Position numbers and translations under genes: made by a program. The notes under the pieces are model-generated. The model had not been told where the DNA came from, searched no databases, and was given only the letters and a program-made list of their open reading frames with translations. 44,126 bases of DNA from Bacteroidales bacterium (GTDB lineage Bacteria > Bacteroidota > Bacteroidia > Bacteroidales > Bacteroidaceae), in assembly GCA_004552155.1 (NCBI GenBank), contig SFPF01000018.1, positions 1-44,126 of the forward strand, read 5' to 3'. Below, in pieces: positions 17,485 to 27,469 of the stretch (positions are counted from its first letter, which is position 1; each line of letters starts with the position of its first letter).

Positions 17485-20231
17485 TGCAAGCGCAGGCTCT
17501 TGTCGGGCGCGGGTTTCAGCAGGTCAACGCAGAACGAATGCAACTCGCCGTCGCGCATGAGCGCAAACCACGCCTTGCCGCTTTCGCCCCATTCCGGCTT
17601 ATATGCCAATTCGAGGCGGAAGAGGGTGTCATTGAGGGCGATGCGGCGGCTTTCCACGAGTCGGCCGTTGCCGAACACGTCGTAAAAGAGGGTGGCATCG
17701 CCGCACGGCGAACCTACGAGCACCAGCGCACTGTCGCGGGCGGCGGAGGGGCGCACATAGTGCCACAAAGGCCGGTCGGGAGCCGGCGTGCGCACATCTT
17801 GCTCGGAGAAAATCGTGAAGCGCACGGTGTCGGTATCCTCACCCACGGCGAAGGCGGCGGCATACGCGCCGGAAGGCAATCCTGCCAACTCCGCCGTGCT
17901 GAACGGCTCGCCGGCGGTAAATCTGCCCTTAAAGACGGTAGTTCCGTCTTTTAAGATGCGATACATTCCCTCGCCTCCAAGTTCTGCACCGGCGGCATTC
18001 GTGCGCCGCACGAGCACCGTGCCCGGCATTTCTTTGCAAATCGTCTGCGGCCACTCGGCAGAGAGCCACGAGCGGCGGCTGGCGGTGCGCAGCGATAAGG
18101 AAGTAGAATTGGTCTCTCCGCCCTCGGCCGTCACGTCGCACGCCAACTCATATATATATAAATTGTATGGCATCGCCTTCCTGCTTGGCAACGACGGCAC
18201 AACGATATTTACAGAAAAACGGCCCGCCGAGTCGGTGGTGCATTGTCCTTCTTGGGGCGTATTGTCCGCATTGGTGGCACGCCAGTAGGTGCGTGCCGAG
18301 AGCCGCCACGCCACCTCAGCATCGCTCACGGGCAGTCCCGTGTAAGTGCGTGCCGCGCCTGTGATGTGCAGCGTGTCGCCGGGCGCATAGGCTGCAGCGG
18401 GCTGGTCAATGGTTACGGTGAAAGCAGGGCGTTTGTACTCTTCCACGCGAATGGAGCAATAGGCAGAACCGTTGCCCTCCGTGGCTTTCGCCTCGATGCT
18501 GAACAAACCGGGCAGTACAACGGAAGGGAGGTCGAAACTGCCGCTCACCGTGCCAAAGGCATCGGTCAGCAGTTGAGTTTCTGCCAATTGGCGATGGTTG
18601 GTGTCGTAAAGACGGACAGTCAGCGGGCAGTTTGGCATCGTTTGAAAAGCATCGCCCTGGCGCGTGAAGCAGATACCGCCGAAACGCACTGCCTGCCCAG
18701 GGCGGTAGATGCTGCGGTCGGTGAAGATTTGCCACGACTGCCGCAAGCGGTCATCGGCATTGCCATCATAGAAGAACCCAGAAGGCACATTGAATGCCGG
18801 CGCAAAGGCATCTTTTCCGTGCGAAGCGAAGTAGCGCAGGCTGTAATTGCCGCGCGGCAGCAGCACTTGCCCAGTGCTGTCGCATTGATAGGCTGCCTGT
18901 TCGCTGCGCGTGTTGGTGCAGTAGGCTTTGACCGCTCCGCCTTTAAGGGGCTTGCCCGTTGCGCCGTCTACCAAAACCACGCGTGTCTCCTTGCTTGAAA
19001 CGGCCAAACGCAAGGCACGCACGCCCGAGACGCGCACTACCTCGCGCGAAAGGCAACGCCCGTCCGCCAGGAGTTCGCAAAGGTAAAGCCCGGGCGCGTT
19101 CAGGCAGAACGCCATACTGTCGGTCTGCTCGGCATATGGCGGCATGGCACGGAGTGTCTTCGTCACCGCCAGGACCGCCGTCCACTCTCCCGTCTCGTAA
19201 TCGTAGGCGGTCAGTCCCAAAGGCAGAAAGCGCAGTCCCGCTTTCTTCAAGTTTCGTGCCTTGACGGCTACGGTGTAGGCGCGCCCCGGCAGGCAGAGAG
19301 TGGGCAAATCGGCAATTTCAGCCTTTGGCTGTTCCTGCGATTTTAGGAAATTGCGCAACCAAGCCGCGCCGTCGGTCTTGCCATAGCGTGCCAACGCCGC
19401 GCGCGCCGCAGCATTGGCAAGGCTGTCGGCTTGGGGAATATCGGCAGCCTGATAGGCACGGCAAAGGGCGATGGAAGCATAAACTGCCTGCGGCAAATCG
19501 GCATATTCCTCAACCATGCGGCGCAAAACCTCTATATTATTATAATTGTCTGCCGATACGGCATCCAGACTATCGAGGCGCAGCAAGAGGGCGGCGGCGC
19601 GGTTGCCGTCGGCAAGGTAGCCTGCAATGGCTTGCCCGTAGGCTGCGGCACATTCCTCGCGCGGCAAAAGGTTGGCGGCGCATACGCTGCGCAGCACGAC
19701 GCTCAGCACGTCATCGCCAAACAACCGGCTGTCTTTTCCTTCCGCAAAGAGAGGCAGATAGTCCTTGGCACTGGCGCGGCGCAGGGTTTCCATCGGCTGC
19801 AACGCCCGGCGTACATGCCGCCGGGCGGCGGAAACGGCGGCGGTGTCGCTCCTGCCTGCCGAAATCCACGTGTAGGCCGAACCGAGCAAGGCGTGGCGCA
19901 GGGCGCCATCGGCAACGCTGTCGGGCGTATCGGGCATCGCCTCAAACTCTTTGATGAACACCCGCGCCGTGTCGGGCGAAAGGGTCCACCCTTGTTGTAC
20001 CAGCACGAGCATCGCCTTCATCTGCTCCACACGGTTACCGTCCGTTTGCGCTTTATCATAGATATGGCGCACGGCAGTCAAGACAGTTTTCGGCAGGTCT
20101 CTCTGCTGCGCTGCCTGCACGTCTTTCCAAAGCGTTTCATAAGTCTGTGCTGCTACGGGCACGATAGAAACCGCGCAAAGCCATGCGGCAAGCGCCAGCG
20201 TTTTGCCTAAATTCAAAACATATCTGTTCAT
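17109..20231 (-). CDS. Alpha-2-macroglobulin-like protein, N-terminal part (frameshifted near 17440)
   Basis: The signal peptide in MNRYVLNLGKTLALAAWLCA (cleavage about residue 28, ...PVAAQ) starts at 20231. A helical N-terminal region of about 300 residues is followed by macroglobulin domains: an MG2-type block (QIFTDRSIYRPGQAVRFGGI) near residue 510 and an MG3-like block (FTVTIDQPAAAYAPGDTLHI) near 630. Family sequence continues to RLQWTTFRSTLTPGKEE, then the frame drifts into Pro/Arg-rich out-of-frame translation until 17109. The corrected protein would be about 1,800 residues. The net shift equals one missing base (mod 3), and a few residues may also be missing at the junction. A family A repeat lies immediately before the start codon. 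Confidence 0.82.
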   Translation of the reverse strand: MNRYVLNLGKTLALAAWLCAVSIVPVAAQTYETLWKDVQAAQQRDLPKTVLTAVRHIYDKAQTDGNRVEQMKAMLVLVQQGWTLSPDTARVFIKEFEAMPDTPDSVADGALRHALLGSAYTWISAGRSDTAAVSAARRHVRRALQPMETLRRASAKDYLPLFAEGKDSRLFGDDVLSVVLRSVCAANLLPREECAAAYGQAIAGYLADGNRAAALLLRLDSLDAVSADNYNNIEVLRRMVEEYADLPQAVYASIALCRAYQAADIPQADSLANAAARAALARYGKTDGAAWLRNFLKSQEQPKAEIADLPTLCLPGRAYTVAVKARNLKKAGLRFLPLGLTAYDYETGEWTAVLAVTKTLRAMPPYAEQTDSMAFCLNAPGLYLCELLADGRCLSREVVRVSGVRALRLAVSSKETRVVLVDGATGKPLKGGAVKAYCTNTRSEQAAYQCDSTGQVLLPRGNYSLRYFASHGKDAFAPAFNVPSGFFYDGNADDRLRQSWQIFTDRSIYRPGQAVRFGGICFTRQGDAFQTMPNCPLTVRLYDTNHRQLAETQLLTDAFGTVSGSFDLPSVVLPGLFSIEAKATEGNGSAYCSIRVEEYKRPAFTVTIDQPAAAYAPGDTLHITGAARTYTGLPVSDAEVAWRLSARTYWRATNADNTPQEGQCTTDSAGRFSVNIVVPSLPSRKAMPYNLYIYELACDVTAEGGETNSTSLSLRTASRRSWLSAEWPQTICKEMPGTVLVRRTNAAGAELGGEGMYRILKDGTTVFKGRFTAGEPFSTAELAGLPSGAYAAAFAVGEDTDTVRFTIFSEQDVRTPAPDRPLWHYVRPSAARDSALVLVGSPCGDATLFYDVFGNGRLVESRRIALNDTLFRLELAYKPEWGESGKAWFALMRDGELHSFCVDLLKPAPDKSLRLQWTTFRSTLTPGKEEHTPTAAPPMPRSWPRSTTPRSMLSAQWVGRSRARTSTAPRSITSGAAANNLRRCLLVAFLINQKRKNNWNLHIGAMNWVFSLRHTIPTSAITVPRWQVWVSPPPLQVKKN

Positions 20232-20245
20232 AACAAGTTCATTTA

Positions 20246-20360
20246 TTAGTAGACGAGTTTACAAGTAAACGAGTAGACGAGACAAGTATCTCATGTAAAA
20301 TATAATGAGCAACACATCTCTGTCTTGTTTACTTGTATACTCGTTTACTTGTTTACTAAA
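20246..20360 (-). repeat. Family A octamer inverted-repeat element, copy A2
   Basis: The left arm has four GTAGACGA/GTAAACGA-type octamers and the right arm four complementary ones. They flank a spacer (GACAAGTATCTC ... CATCTCTGTCTTGT) similar to copies A1 and A3. It ends 15 bases before the macroglobulin ATG on the minus strand, so the transcript leader would contain the hairpin. Confidence 0.8.
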
Positions 20361-20388
20361 AACGTTCGTTTCCCTAATAAGAAACATT

Positions 20389-20397
20389 GCAAAGTAA
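20389..20397 (-). promoter_or_regulatory. Probable promoter box for the macroglobulin gene
   Basis: Minus-strand TTACTTTGC is one base from TAnnTTTG. It lies upstream of the A2 element, so the element would be transcribed. Confidence 0.45.
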
Positions 20398-20503
20398 GCA
20401 AAGAATATCCGAAAAGTTGGCATTTTTATCAGCAAAGCGGCATTTTTTAGTCGTTTTTTATAGGAAAATCGCCTCTTTAACAAACTGTCTGCCCTTTTTA
20501 TTA

Positions 20504-20511
20504 TAACTTTG
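20504..20511 (+). promoter_or_regulatory. -7 promoter box for the WYL regulator
   Basis: TAACTTTG followed by CGCC, 46 bases upstream of the ATG at 20557. It is divergent from the macroglobulin promoter. Confidence 0.65.
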
Positions 20512-20556
20512 CGCCGATAAAGGATTGGTTTTTATTTTTTCCCCTAACCAAACACA

Positions 20557-21394
20557 ATGGAACTTGACAAATTTGACAGGCAGCTGCGGCTGCTGCTTAT
20601 GCTGACCCAAAACCGCAACCTCACCGTGGACGACGTGAGCCGCCAGCTCTCAATGAGCCGCCGCTCCATCTATCGCTATATCGATTCGTTCAAGCAGATG
20701 GGGTTTATCGTGGTGAAAGAAGGTCCGCGCTACCACATCGACCCCGAGTCGCCCTTCTTCAAGCAAATCACCTCGCTCATTCATTTCACCGAAGACGAGG
20801 CGATGACCATCAACCAAGTACTTAATTCCGTCTACGACAATTCTCCGCAGGTGCGCCACCTGCGCGAGAAACTCTCTTCACTTTACGACTATAAAGTGCT
20901 CTGCAAGCACGGCGTAGACGAACACATAGCGCAAAACCTCGCCGCCCTCTTCGACGCCGTCAAGACGGAGCGCATGGTGGTGCTGCGCGATTACGCCTCG
21001 CCCAACAGCGCACAAACTTCCGACCGCATCGTAGAACCCTATCTCTTTGTTTCGGAAAACAGTGAAGTGCGTTGCTACGTGGAGCCACAAAAGCGAGCAC
21101 GCAGAGTTCTTTACCGACCTCTTCCACTTCTCGGGCGAAGAGCGTTTCCCCGTGACCCTCATCTTGGGACAGCTTTCCATGAGCCTGCTCGTAGAGGAAT
21201 ATCCCGGTGCTTCCGCAATGCTTAAAAAGCAGGACGACGGACGCTTCCTGCTAAAAACGGAAGTGTGCAGTTACAAAGGCATCGGACGCTTCGTAATGGG
21301 GTTGATCGACGACATCGAAATAGTAGACAGTCCCGATTTTGTGGAATATCTGCGCGGAAAGGTCGAAGATTTAACACAAAAAGTTGGCAAGTGA
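20557..21394 (+). pseudogene. HTH/WYL-domain transcriptional regulator, frame broken near 21079
   Basis: DNA-binding regulator. The N-terminal winged HTH (LTQNRNLTVDDVSRQLSMSR, RSIYRYIDSFKQMGF) is followed by a WYL ligand-binding domain. The first frame (20557-21225) carries family sequence up to SENSEVRCY. The family continues in another frame at WSHKSEHAEFFTDLFHFSGE and runs to 21394 (WCX-like end: VMGLIDDIEIVDSP). The point of change is at 21079. The RCY...W join looks too short: the strand-turn-strand normally found after this Cys-Tyr appears to be absent, suggesting a deletion of tens of bases that is not a multiple of three. WYL regulators respond to ligands or nucleic-acid stress signals; the target here is unknown. 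It is divergent to the macroglobulin gene. Confidence 0.78.
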
Positions 21395-21467
21395 CATTAA
21401 CTGACACAAAATAGCTCTTACTTTGCACCCGTAAACCTCAAACGAAAACCTTAAAACTTTTACGGAT

Positions 21468-21740
21468 ATGGCAAAGAAAGAAAATCTCCTCGAGCTTAAC
21501 GTCAGTCTCAACCTCAACCTTACCGACCGCCTTGCGGAAACTACTGCCTTCCGCCGCCTCGCCAACTTTTACAGCCGCCTGCTCGGCAACTCCTGCACGG
21601 CAGCCGAGGCCGTAAGCATCACTTACGCCCAGCTGTTCCTTTTCGGAACGCTCTGCCCCTTTGACCTGAGCGCAGGCTGGCGCGCCTGCTTCCTCCTGCT
21701 TACCTTGGGCGCAATCAAGAACGCCCGCCTTTGGCGGTAA
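21468..21740 (+). CDS. Small uncharacterised protein with a C-terminal hydrophobic segment
   Basis: 90 residues, not recognised. MAKKENLLELNVSLNLNLTD is followed by a short amphipathic helix. A roughly 40-residue hydrophobic stretch (AVSITYAQLFLFGTLCPFDL, then GWRACFLLLTLGAIKNARL) could form one or two membrane segments. A promoter-like TTACTTTGC lies about 50 bases upstream and a strong terminator follows, so it is probably a real single gene. Codon use resembles its neighbours. The function cannot be named. Confidence 0.6.
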   Translation: MAKKENLLELNVSLNLNLTDRLAETTAFRRLANFYSRLLGNSCTAAEAVSITYAQLFLFGTLCPFDLSAGWRACFLLLTLGAIKNARLWR

Positions 21741-21761
21741 AACCCTTTGAACATAAAACGC

Positions 21762-21802
21762 ATCGGCGCATTGCACAGAACTTGTGCAATGCGCCGATTT
21801 TT
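21762..21802 (+). terminator. Terminator of the small 90-residue protein gene
   Basis: A perfect 16-base stem ATCGGCGCATTGCACA with a 5-base loop, followed by TTTTT. Confidence 0.92.
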
Positions 21803-21845
21803 ATACGCACAGCAGTCACCATCATCTGCCGCGACCGCTCCATTA

Positions 21846-22090
21846 TCTCGGGGATAGTTTTTACTGTCTCCGAGATATTTTTTATTTTCAGCAAGATGTT
21901 TTTTACTATCCTATAAGATAGTTTTTGTTACAAAGTTTGTAATATGCGTTACAAAGTTTCTAATACATGTTACAAAGTTTGTAATACGTGTTACAAACTT
22001 TGTAACAAACTTTTTCTTATAGGATGGTGAAAAATATCAAGGAGAAAGGGAAAAATATCTTGCTGGAAATGAAAAATAACTTGGAGAAAA
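21846..22090. repeat. Family C 21-bp-period palindromic array, copy C2
   Basis: The best preserved copy. Outer arms are built of about 21-bp units (GATATTTTTTATTTTCAGCAA type) in inverted orientation on each side. The inner part is four 21-bp units based on GTTACAAAGTTTGTAAC, bounded by ACTATCCTATAAG and CTTATAGGATGGT. It lies between convergent genes. The rest of the gap (22091-22278) shows nothing coding. Confidence 0.88.
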
Positions 22091-22278
22091 TGGGCACGGG
22101 ATAGGCAGATAATGCCAAAGATTATAGCAGACAATGGTTATGGTTACTGCATATAGCACCTGAAAACAACGATAAAAATGCAATCAGATGTTGAAAAAAC
22201 AAACAAAAGACGATTAACCAAAAGAGGAACAGTGTCTTATCGTCTTCCGAAAAGCAGACAGCAAGAACATACAAATAT

Positions 22279-22317
22279 GCGCGTGCGGATGTATCGGTTT
22301 GACACATCCGCACGCGC
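22279..22317 (-). terminator. Hairpin downstream of the FN3 protein gene
   Basis: A 14-base stem GCGCGTGCGGATGT/ACATCCGCACGCGC with an 11-base loop, 36 bases past the stop. The T run on the minus strand is weak, so function as a terminator is probable but not certain. Confidence 0.55.
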
Positions 22318-22352
22318 GTTAAAATGATAATTCGAAGCGTTTGCCTAAATCC

Positions 22353-25300
22353 TTACCGCACCAAGGCTTTCGCCGTTTGGCTGCCGGCACGCACTACGTA
22401 GATGCCGGCGGGGAGGGGCAAGAACTGGGCGACGCGACCGTCGGTGATGGCTGTGGCGGCAGCGCGACCGTCGGCTGCGTACACCGTGACGGGAACGCCG
22501 GCAGGGGCGTCGGCAATGACGATGCCGCCGCATGCGCTGCGGATGGCCAAGGCAGCAGGTGCAGCATTGAGGTTGCTGATGCTGTTCACCACAATGGAGA
22601 AGGCAGGCGAGGACTGAGACTCGCGGCTGCCATAAACGGCGGTGACGGTGTAAACGTGGCGGGTGCCCTCTTCTGCCGTGTCGGTATAGCCATATCCCTC
22701 GACGGGCGCATCGTTGAGCCGCACGCCGTCGCGATATACGTTGAAGCCATCGGGCGAGCGCTTCACGAGGCAACCCTCGTAGGAAATATTATCGAGCATC
22801 AAGCCCGTCTTGTTCAGTCCCACATAACGCAGGGCGAAATAGCGGGCATCTTCGGGCAGGGCAAAACGCTGTTCCGTCCACGTATCGGCGGCTTCGAGTG
22901 CAGCGACGAGGCGGAAATCTTCAGGGGCATTGCCCGTAGTGGAATAGAGGAACTGATAAGGCTCTGCTTCGGAGGTGACGCTTTGCGCGAAGAACGACAC
23001 CGTCTGGCGGTTGCCGGAGAGGCAGGGCGAGATGAGCCAGTCGTCGTTGGGCGCGTTATAGGCAGCCCACGAGATGAAGCAATGGTCGCCCTCGTAGGTG
23101 GTGAGGGGCACGGTGGCAGAAACCTTGGAGGGGTTGAAAGCCATGAATGCCTGCGGCACATCGTCGTTGGGCCATGAGAAAGTGCCGTCGGTGGCGTTGC
23201 CAAACTTAAACGGCTCCACCTCGTCGCCGTCGAAAAGCGTCCAGAGACCGAAGTCACTGATTGAGAAATCGGGATAATCCTCCGCTCCTTCTACCACGTA
23301 GGCCGCAACGTCGGAGGCATCGGCCTTTGTCCACGAAAGTTCCACTTTTTCAGAGGTGCTGATGCCCGTGAGGCTGGAAGGACGCGGCAGGTTGGGCGCT
23401 TCGATGCTGACGAGGCGCGAGGCGGCGTTGTTTGAAGACATTTGGTCGCCGTTGGCAAAGACGCGGGCGGTGAGCGTGACGCTTTGGCCGGCCATCTCGT
23501 CGGCGGGCGTGAAGACGAACTTCACTAATTTGGTTTCGCCTGCGGCAAATGGTTTTATGACTGACGAGTCAATGAGTTTTTCGCCTTCGTAGAGTTCTAC
23601 GGTAGCTTGGCCGAAGTCGGCCGTGCCTGCATTCTTCACCCTTGCCGTATAGGTGTAGTCGAAACCTGCTTCTGCAACCGTATGTCCCTCAAGGCTTTCC
23701 ATCACGGCTTCACATGTGGCTGCCGTACCCAAAATGGTGAGGTTGTCTACGTGGATATTGTTGTTGGCAACTTGGCGTATATGGCCGTAAATCAAGATAG
23801 AGACACCGCGCAATCCTTGCAGCGCGGAGAGGTCGACGGTGTGCTTCGTCCAGCCGCCCGCGCCCTTCGGGCTGAAGGTGGTGGGGATAAACGTGCGCTG
23901 GCCATCGGACGTTTCGTAGCCGATGCGCATGTACGTGTCGTCGGCATATACATCAGAATGGAAAAGATAGAAGGAAAGCTGCGGGGCAACCGTTTCTGAG
24001 AAGTCGATGCGCGGGGAAATGAATACGCCCTCGCCCTCGCGGTTGTACACCTCATCGCCAGAGAACGTGATCAAGCCGGGACCGTCTTGCCCGATGGTAA
24101 AGGGGTCGTAGCCTGTGCCTACTACCGTCCAGGTGGAATAGGTGCAATCGTTGCGCCAAGGGTTGGTGGCTGTCTGCTGGTTGAGCCAAGTTTCGGCAAA
24201 AGGCAGAGCGTAGTCAGTACCTACGATGACCGTGCCCGAGTAAGCCGAAGCGGCTTCGCCAGTCTGCGTGAAGGGCGTGAGCATATAGCGCACGATGCCT
24301 TGCGTGCCGTTGAGTTCGGCCTCCGGCGTAGCGTCTGTAAAGGCCGTGCCCTTTACGCCCGGGGCGATTACGGTGAAAGCGTCGTCGGTGATACGGATCA
24401 CGCGATAGCGCACATCGTCGGAGTTCACATAGCGTCCCTCACTGTCGGTACCGGAGGGCGAAGCCTGCCACGTGAGTTGCACGCCGCCGTTGGCATTGCG
24501 CACAGCCTGCAAGTCGGAAGCCGGTTGGGGCACGCCGATAGAGAGGTCACACGCCACGATGGCGCGGATGCTCTCGCCGTCGCCATTGGCAACAGCCACT
24601 TCGTAGGTATTCACTGCCATTGCAGCCTGCGTGTCGGTCCACTCTACCTGCGCTGCCGTGCCTAAGTTCTTGACAACGCCTGCCGGCTCTGCGCTGCCGC
24701 TCTTGTAGATACGCGCTTCGAGGGGCGCGGCAAGGGGCGTGCCCATAGCGGTAAGCGAAGGCGTGGTAAAGGAAAGGCGGACGGAGGAGTCGGAAACCTT
24801 TTCGGCCGCGAGCTGCTCCACCATTGCCGGAACGGAAGCCGAGGAAAGTTCGCGGATATAAAGGTTGTCGATCGAGGTGTGCTCGCCGGCAGCCGTTGTG
24901 ACATGGAAACCGATGTAGGCATCGCCCGGCGCGGGCACGAAGTCCACATTGATTTCAACAGCCGGGCCGATGGTCACGGCGAGGTTGTTGTCGTAGCCGT
25001 AATAGCCATAGGCCTGGAACGTGAGGCGGTACACTTTATTGGCATCGAAGGCCAGCGCGGGCGTGATGAGCCAGTCGTCGGCGGCACCATATATATTAGT
25101 ATAATAGAATGCGCAATAATACTGCGTGTCGAACTTCCAGCGGGGCTGATAAAAGTCATCGCCAGTGCAGTCCGCGTTGGCGTCGATTACCGTATAGGCA
25201 TCAAAGGCGTGCTGCGTATCGAAAGTTTCAATGTAAGGAATATGGCAGGGCGTGCCCACGGTGGCGTAGTTGGAGTAAGCCGCCTTGCTCTTCTGCCCGC

Positions 25301-26673
25301 CGCTATTGACGGTGACGGAGTAGCGGATATTTTCCATTTCGTCGGGCACCGTTTCCACGAACGTGGCACGCGGGCTAAGCCCCGAGGCAGCCACCGCGCC
25401 CGAAGGCAGGCGCACGATGTCGTAGGTGATGTTTTCCGTATCGATGAAACCGCCGTTTTCGCCCTTCGTAGGCGGTGTCCACGTCAGCGTTGCCGTGGCG
25501 CGGCTCTCGTCGACCGACAGCGTGAGCCCTGTAACGGGGGCGGGAGCGTCGTAACCGAAGTAGGCCGTCGCCTTGTTCTTCACGCTTTCATATCCGCCCT
25601 GCTCGAGGATGACGATGACGGTGTGGTTGCCAGCGTCGGCATCGACTTCCGTCTCAAACTGCGTGCCAGCCTGCGCTGTCGCGGCTATGGGTTCATTGCC
25701 GTCCACGCTGATGCTGATTTGCACCGTACCCGTGAGCGGCGTGCCGCCATAGGTACGCGAGGGAACGGTGAAAGCCACGCGGCCCTTCATAGAACCGGGG
25801 GCGGAGGGGGCAAACGTGAGGTCGGACAATTGGTCGGGGGCGGAGGGATGCGCATTGATGATTGCCAGGGCCGTAAGTTGCTCCTGACGGGTAAAGGTGA
25901 CGACGGGCGTGGCCTTGCCGGTAGCGAGGTCTACCTCAAAGATGTAGCTGTAACTGTCCTCTTTCCATGTGTCGGCTGCGGTGAAACCTTTGAAAGCCCA
26001 GTAGAACTTGCCCGTGCGGAAGTCAATCGTGCCCGATTGCGGCAGGTCGTTGGGCACAAAGCCTGTTGCACCGATCACTTGGTAAGAGCCGTCCTTTTGC
26101 GTCTTGCACAGATTGCCCTTGGCGTCAATACCCCAAAGTTGTCCGGTGGCATCGGCTGCCACGGCGCAGAGATAATGCGTTTCGCAAAGGCGGGTGAATT
26201 GTCCCGTCTCGGGGTCTACCGTCGCCAGCCAACCTTTCTCAGTGTTGCCGAAGGGGCGCGTAACGGCGTAGATTTTATCCTCTATCGGGTCGTAAGTAAG
26301 GTCTGCCGACACGGTTTCTTCTAATTTCTTTCCAACTTCGACACTGCGCTCGAGCTTCCAAGTCTCGGGATCGTAGACGCGCCAAGTCGTGGTGTAGCTA
26401 AGGTAACCGCCCACGATATCCACGCCGTAATATTTGCCTTTGGCATAAACGCCGCTGTTGGAAAGTTCCTGAAACGTGCCGCTCGCCGTGCCCTGCCGCG
26501 TGAGTGCGGAAGTGCTGCCGTCGGCAGGGATGGAATAAAAAGCGTAGTCGGGCACGGGCGCGATAATACAGGTAGCCGTAAAGCGTGGGGGATTCGTTCT
26601 GCGCGGCAGCGGTGAGACCGCCAGCCAGCAGGAACAGCACAGCCAGCATTACGGAGGAGAAAAAGTATTTCAT
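22353..26673 (-). pseudogene. Giant secreted FN3/cleaved-adhesin-like protein with T9SS-type tail, frame broken near its N-terminus
   Basis: About 1,440 residues if corrected. The start at 26673 gives MKYFFSSVMLAVLFLLAGGL, a signal peptide, continuing to ESPTLYGYLYYRA. The remainder (from PDYAFYSIPADGSTS, near 26555) is in a frame displaced by one base, with the break at GCCCGTGCCCG. The mature protein has a beta-propeller-like N-terminus (about 1-280) and several fibronectin-III-like domains (APAPVTGLTLSVDESRATAT and others). It also has at least three cleaved-adhesin/MAM-type domains (PYIETFD... WLITPAL; PFAETWL... FISPRIDF; DDWLISPCL). The C-terminus (VTVYAADGRA... AGIYVVRAGSQTAKALVR) resembles the longer T9SS type A sorting domain. 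The open main frame is 22353-26555. Likely a surface adhesin or exoprotein; activity unknown. Confidence 0.8.
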
Positions 26674-26773
26674 AAAAGGGTTGGGAAAAGTGTATATATA
26701 ATATTGTGTGTTAAGCCTAAGTTGAGCAGGGGTAAAACGAGGCGGATACAGCAAAATAGCAAGTGCACAAACC

Positions 26774-27187
26774 TTATTGCGCGATGCTTGCAAGTTCATG
26801 ACCAATGGCCTTGATCTCATCAAGTATCATTCTCTCGCGCTCCTTTGATGGTTTCTTTGTACCATTTATATATTGTGTCATCAAATTTTGACTGATGCTT
26901 ACACGCCGAGCAACCGCCGATGCATTCAATTCGGGGTGAGAAAGAAAAACCAAAGATATTCCTTGCGGTTCTGGATTTTCATATCCAAAACTCTCAAACG
27001 AAACGTCTTCATCAAGCGCATACCAATGGATGCCTTCATCGTCCATCTTAAAATCATTGCGCTGCTCCTCTGTGGCATTAAGCAAACGCTTATACCACAA
27101 GAGGGACTGCCATACAGTGTTGCCCTGATCGGTCAAACCATAAATGCGGTTGTCAGCAAACCAAATTTTTGTCAGTTTCATAATCAT
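26774..27187 (-). CDS. DUF2442 plus XRE-type helix-turn-helix protein
   Basis: 137 residues from the ATG at 27187, which overlaps the stop of the preceding gene (ATGA), showing translational coupling. Residues 1-70 (KLTKIWFADNRIYGLTDQG ... GIHWYALDEDVSFESFGY) match the DUF2442 pattern. Residues 80-137 (ELNASAVARRVSISQNLMTQ then YINGTKKPSKE) form a Cro/CI-type HTH. The pair with DUF4160 is a common but uncharacterised module that has been regarded as toxin-antitoxin-like. The HTH makes this the likely antitoxin or autoregulator; this is inference. Confidence 0.75.
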   Translation of the reverse strand: MIMKLTKIWFADNRIYGLTDQGNTVWQSLLWYKRLLNATEEQRNDFKMDDEGIHWYALDEDVSFESFGYENPEPQGISLVFLSHPELNASAVARRVSISQNLMTQYINGTKKPSKERERMILDEIKAIGHELASIAQ

Positions 27188-27447
27188 TCCTCCTCTTCTT
27201 CTGTCATTGAGCTTCCAAAATACTCCCGCCATTTAGAAATTGCCAGTTCCTTATTTTCTTCAAGAACCATCTCGGCACATCGTACATCCTTTTGCTTCAT
27301 GCCTTTATTATAGACCAGCACAATGCTGTCGGGAAGGATATTAAATTTTGCCTTGCCGTCTGCACTTTCCACATGGACGTGTATCGGTTCGTATTCGCGG
27401 GAGAAAAAGAAAAATCTCAATCCGAATATTCTTAGTATTTCTGGCAT
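27184..27447 (-). CDS. DUF4160 family protein
   Basis: 87 residues. The start motif MPEILRIFGLRFFFFSREYE followed by PIHVHVESADGKAKFNI is the DUF4160 signature (conserved HxH next to a strand), with the C-terminal ELAISKWREYFG. It is translated just before the DUF2442-HTH gene with a 4-base overlap. Function is unknown; it is a candidate toxin-like partner. It lies 22 bases from the preceding minus-strand gene's stop, so read-through from that gene is possible. Confidence 0.75.
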   Translation of the reverse strand: MPEILRIFGLRFFFFSREYEPIHVHVESADGKAKFNILPDSIVLVYNKGMKQKDVRCAEMVLEENKELAISKWREYFGSSMTEEEEE

Positions 27448-27469
27448 AATCTCCTTTTTATATATTGTC

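Noticed and set aside
24879..26324. Long plus-strand open frame opposite the giant FN3 protein
   Set aside because: Low-stop reverse frame of GC-rich coding sequence; no recognisable domains.
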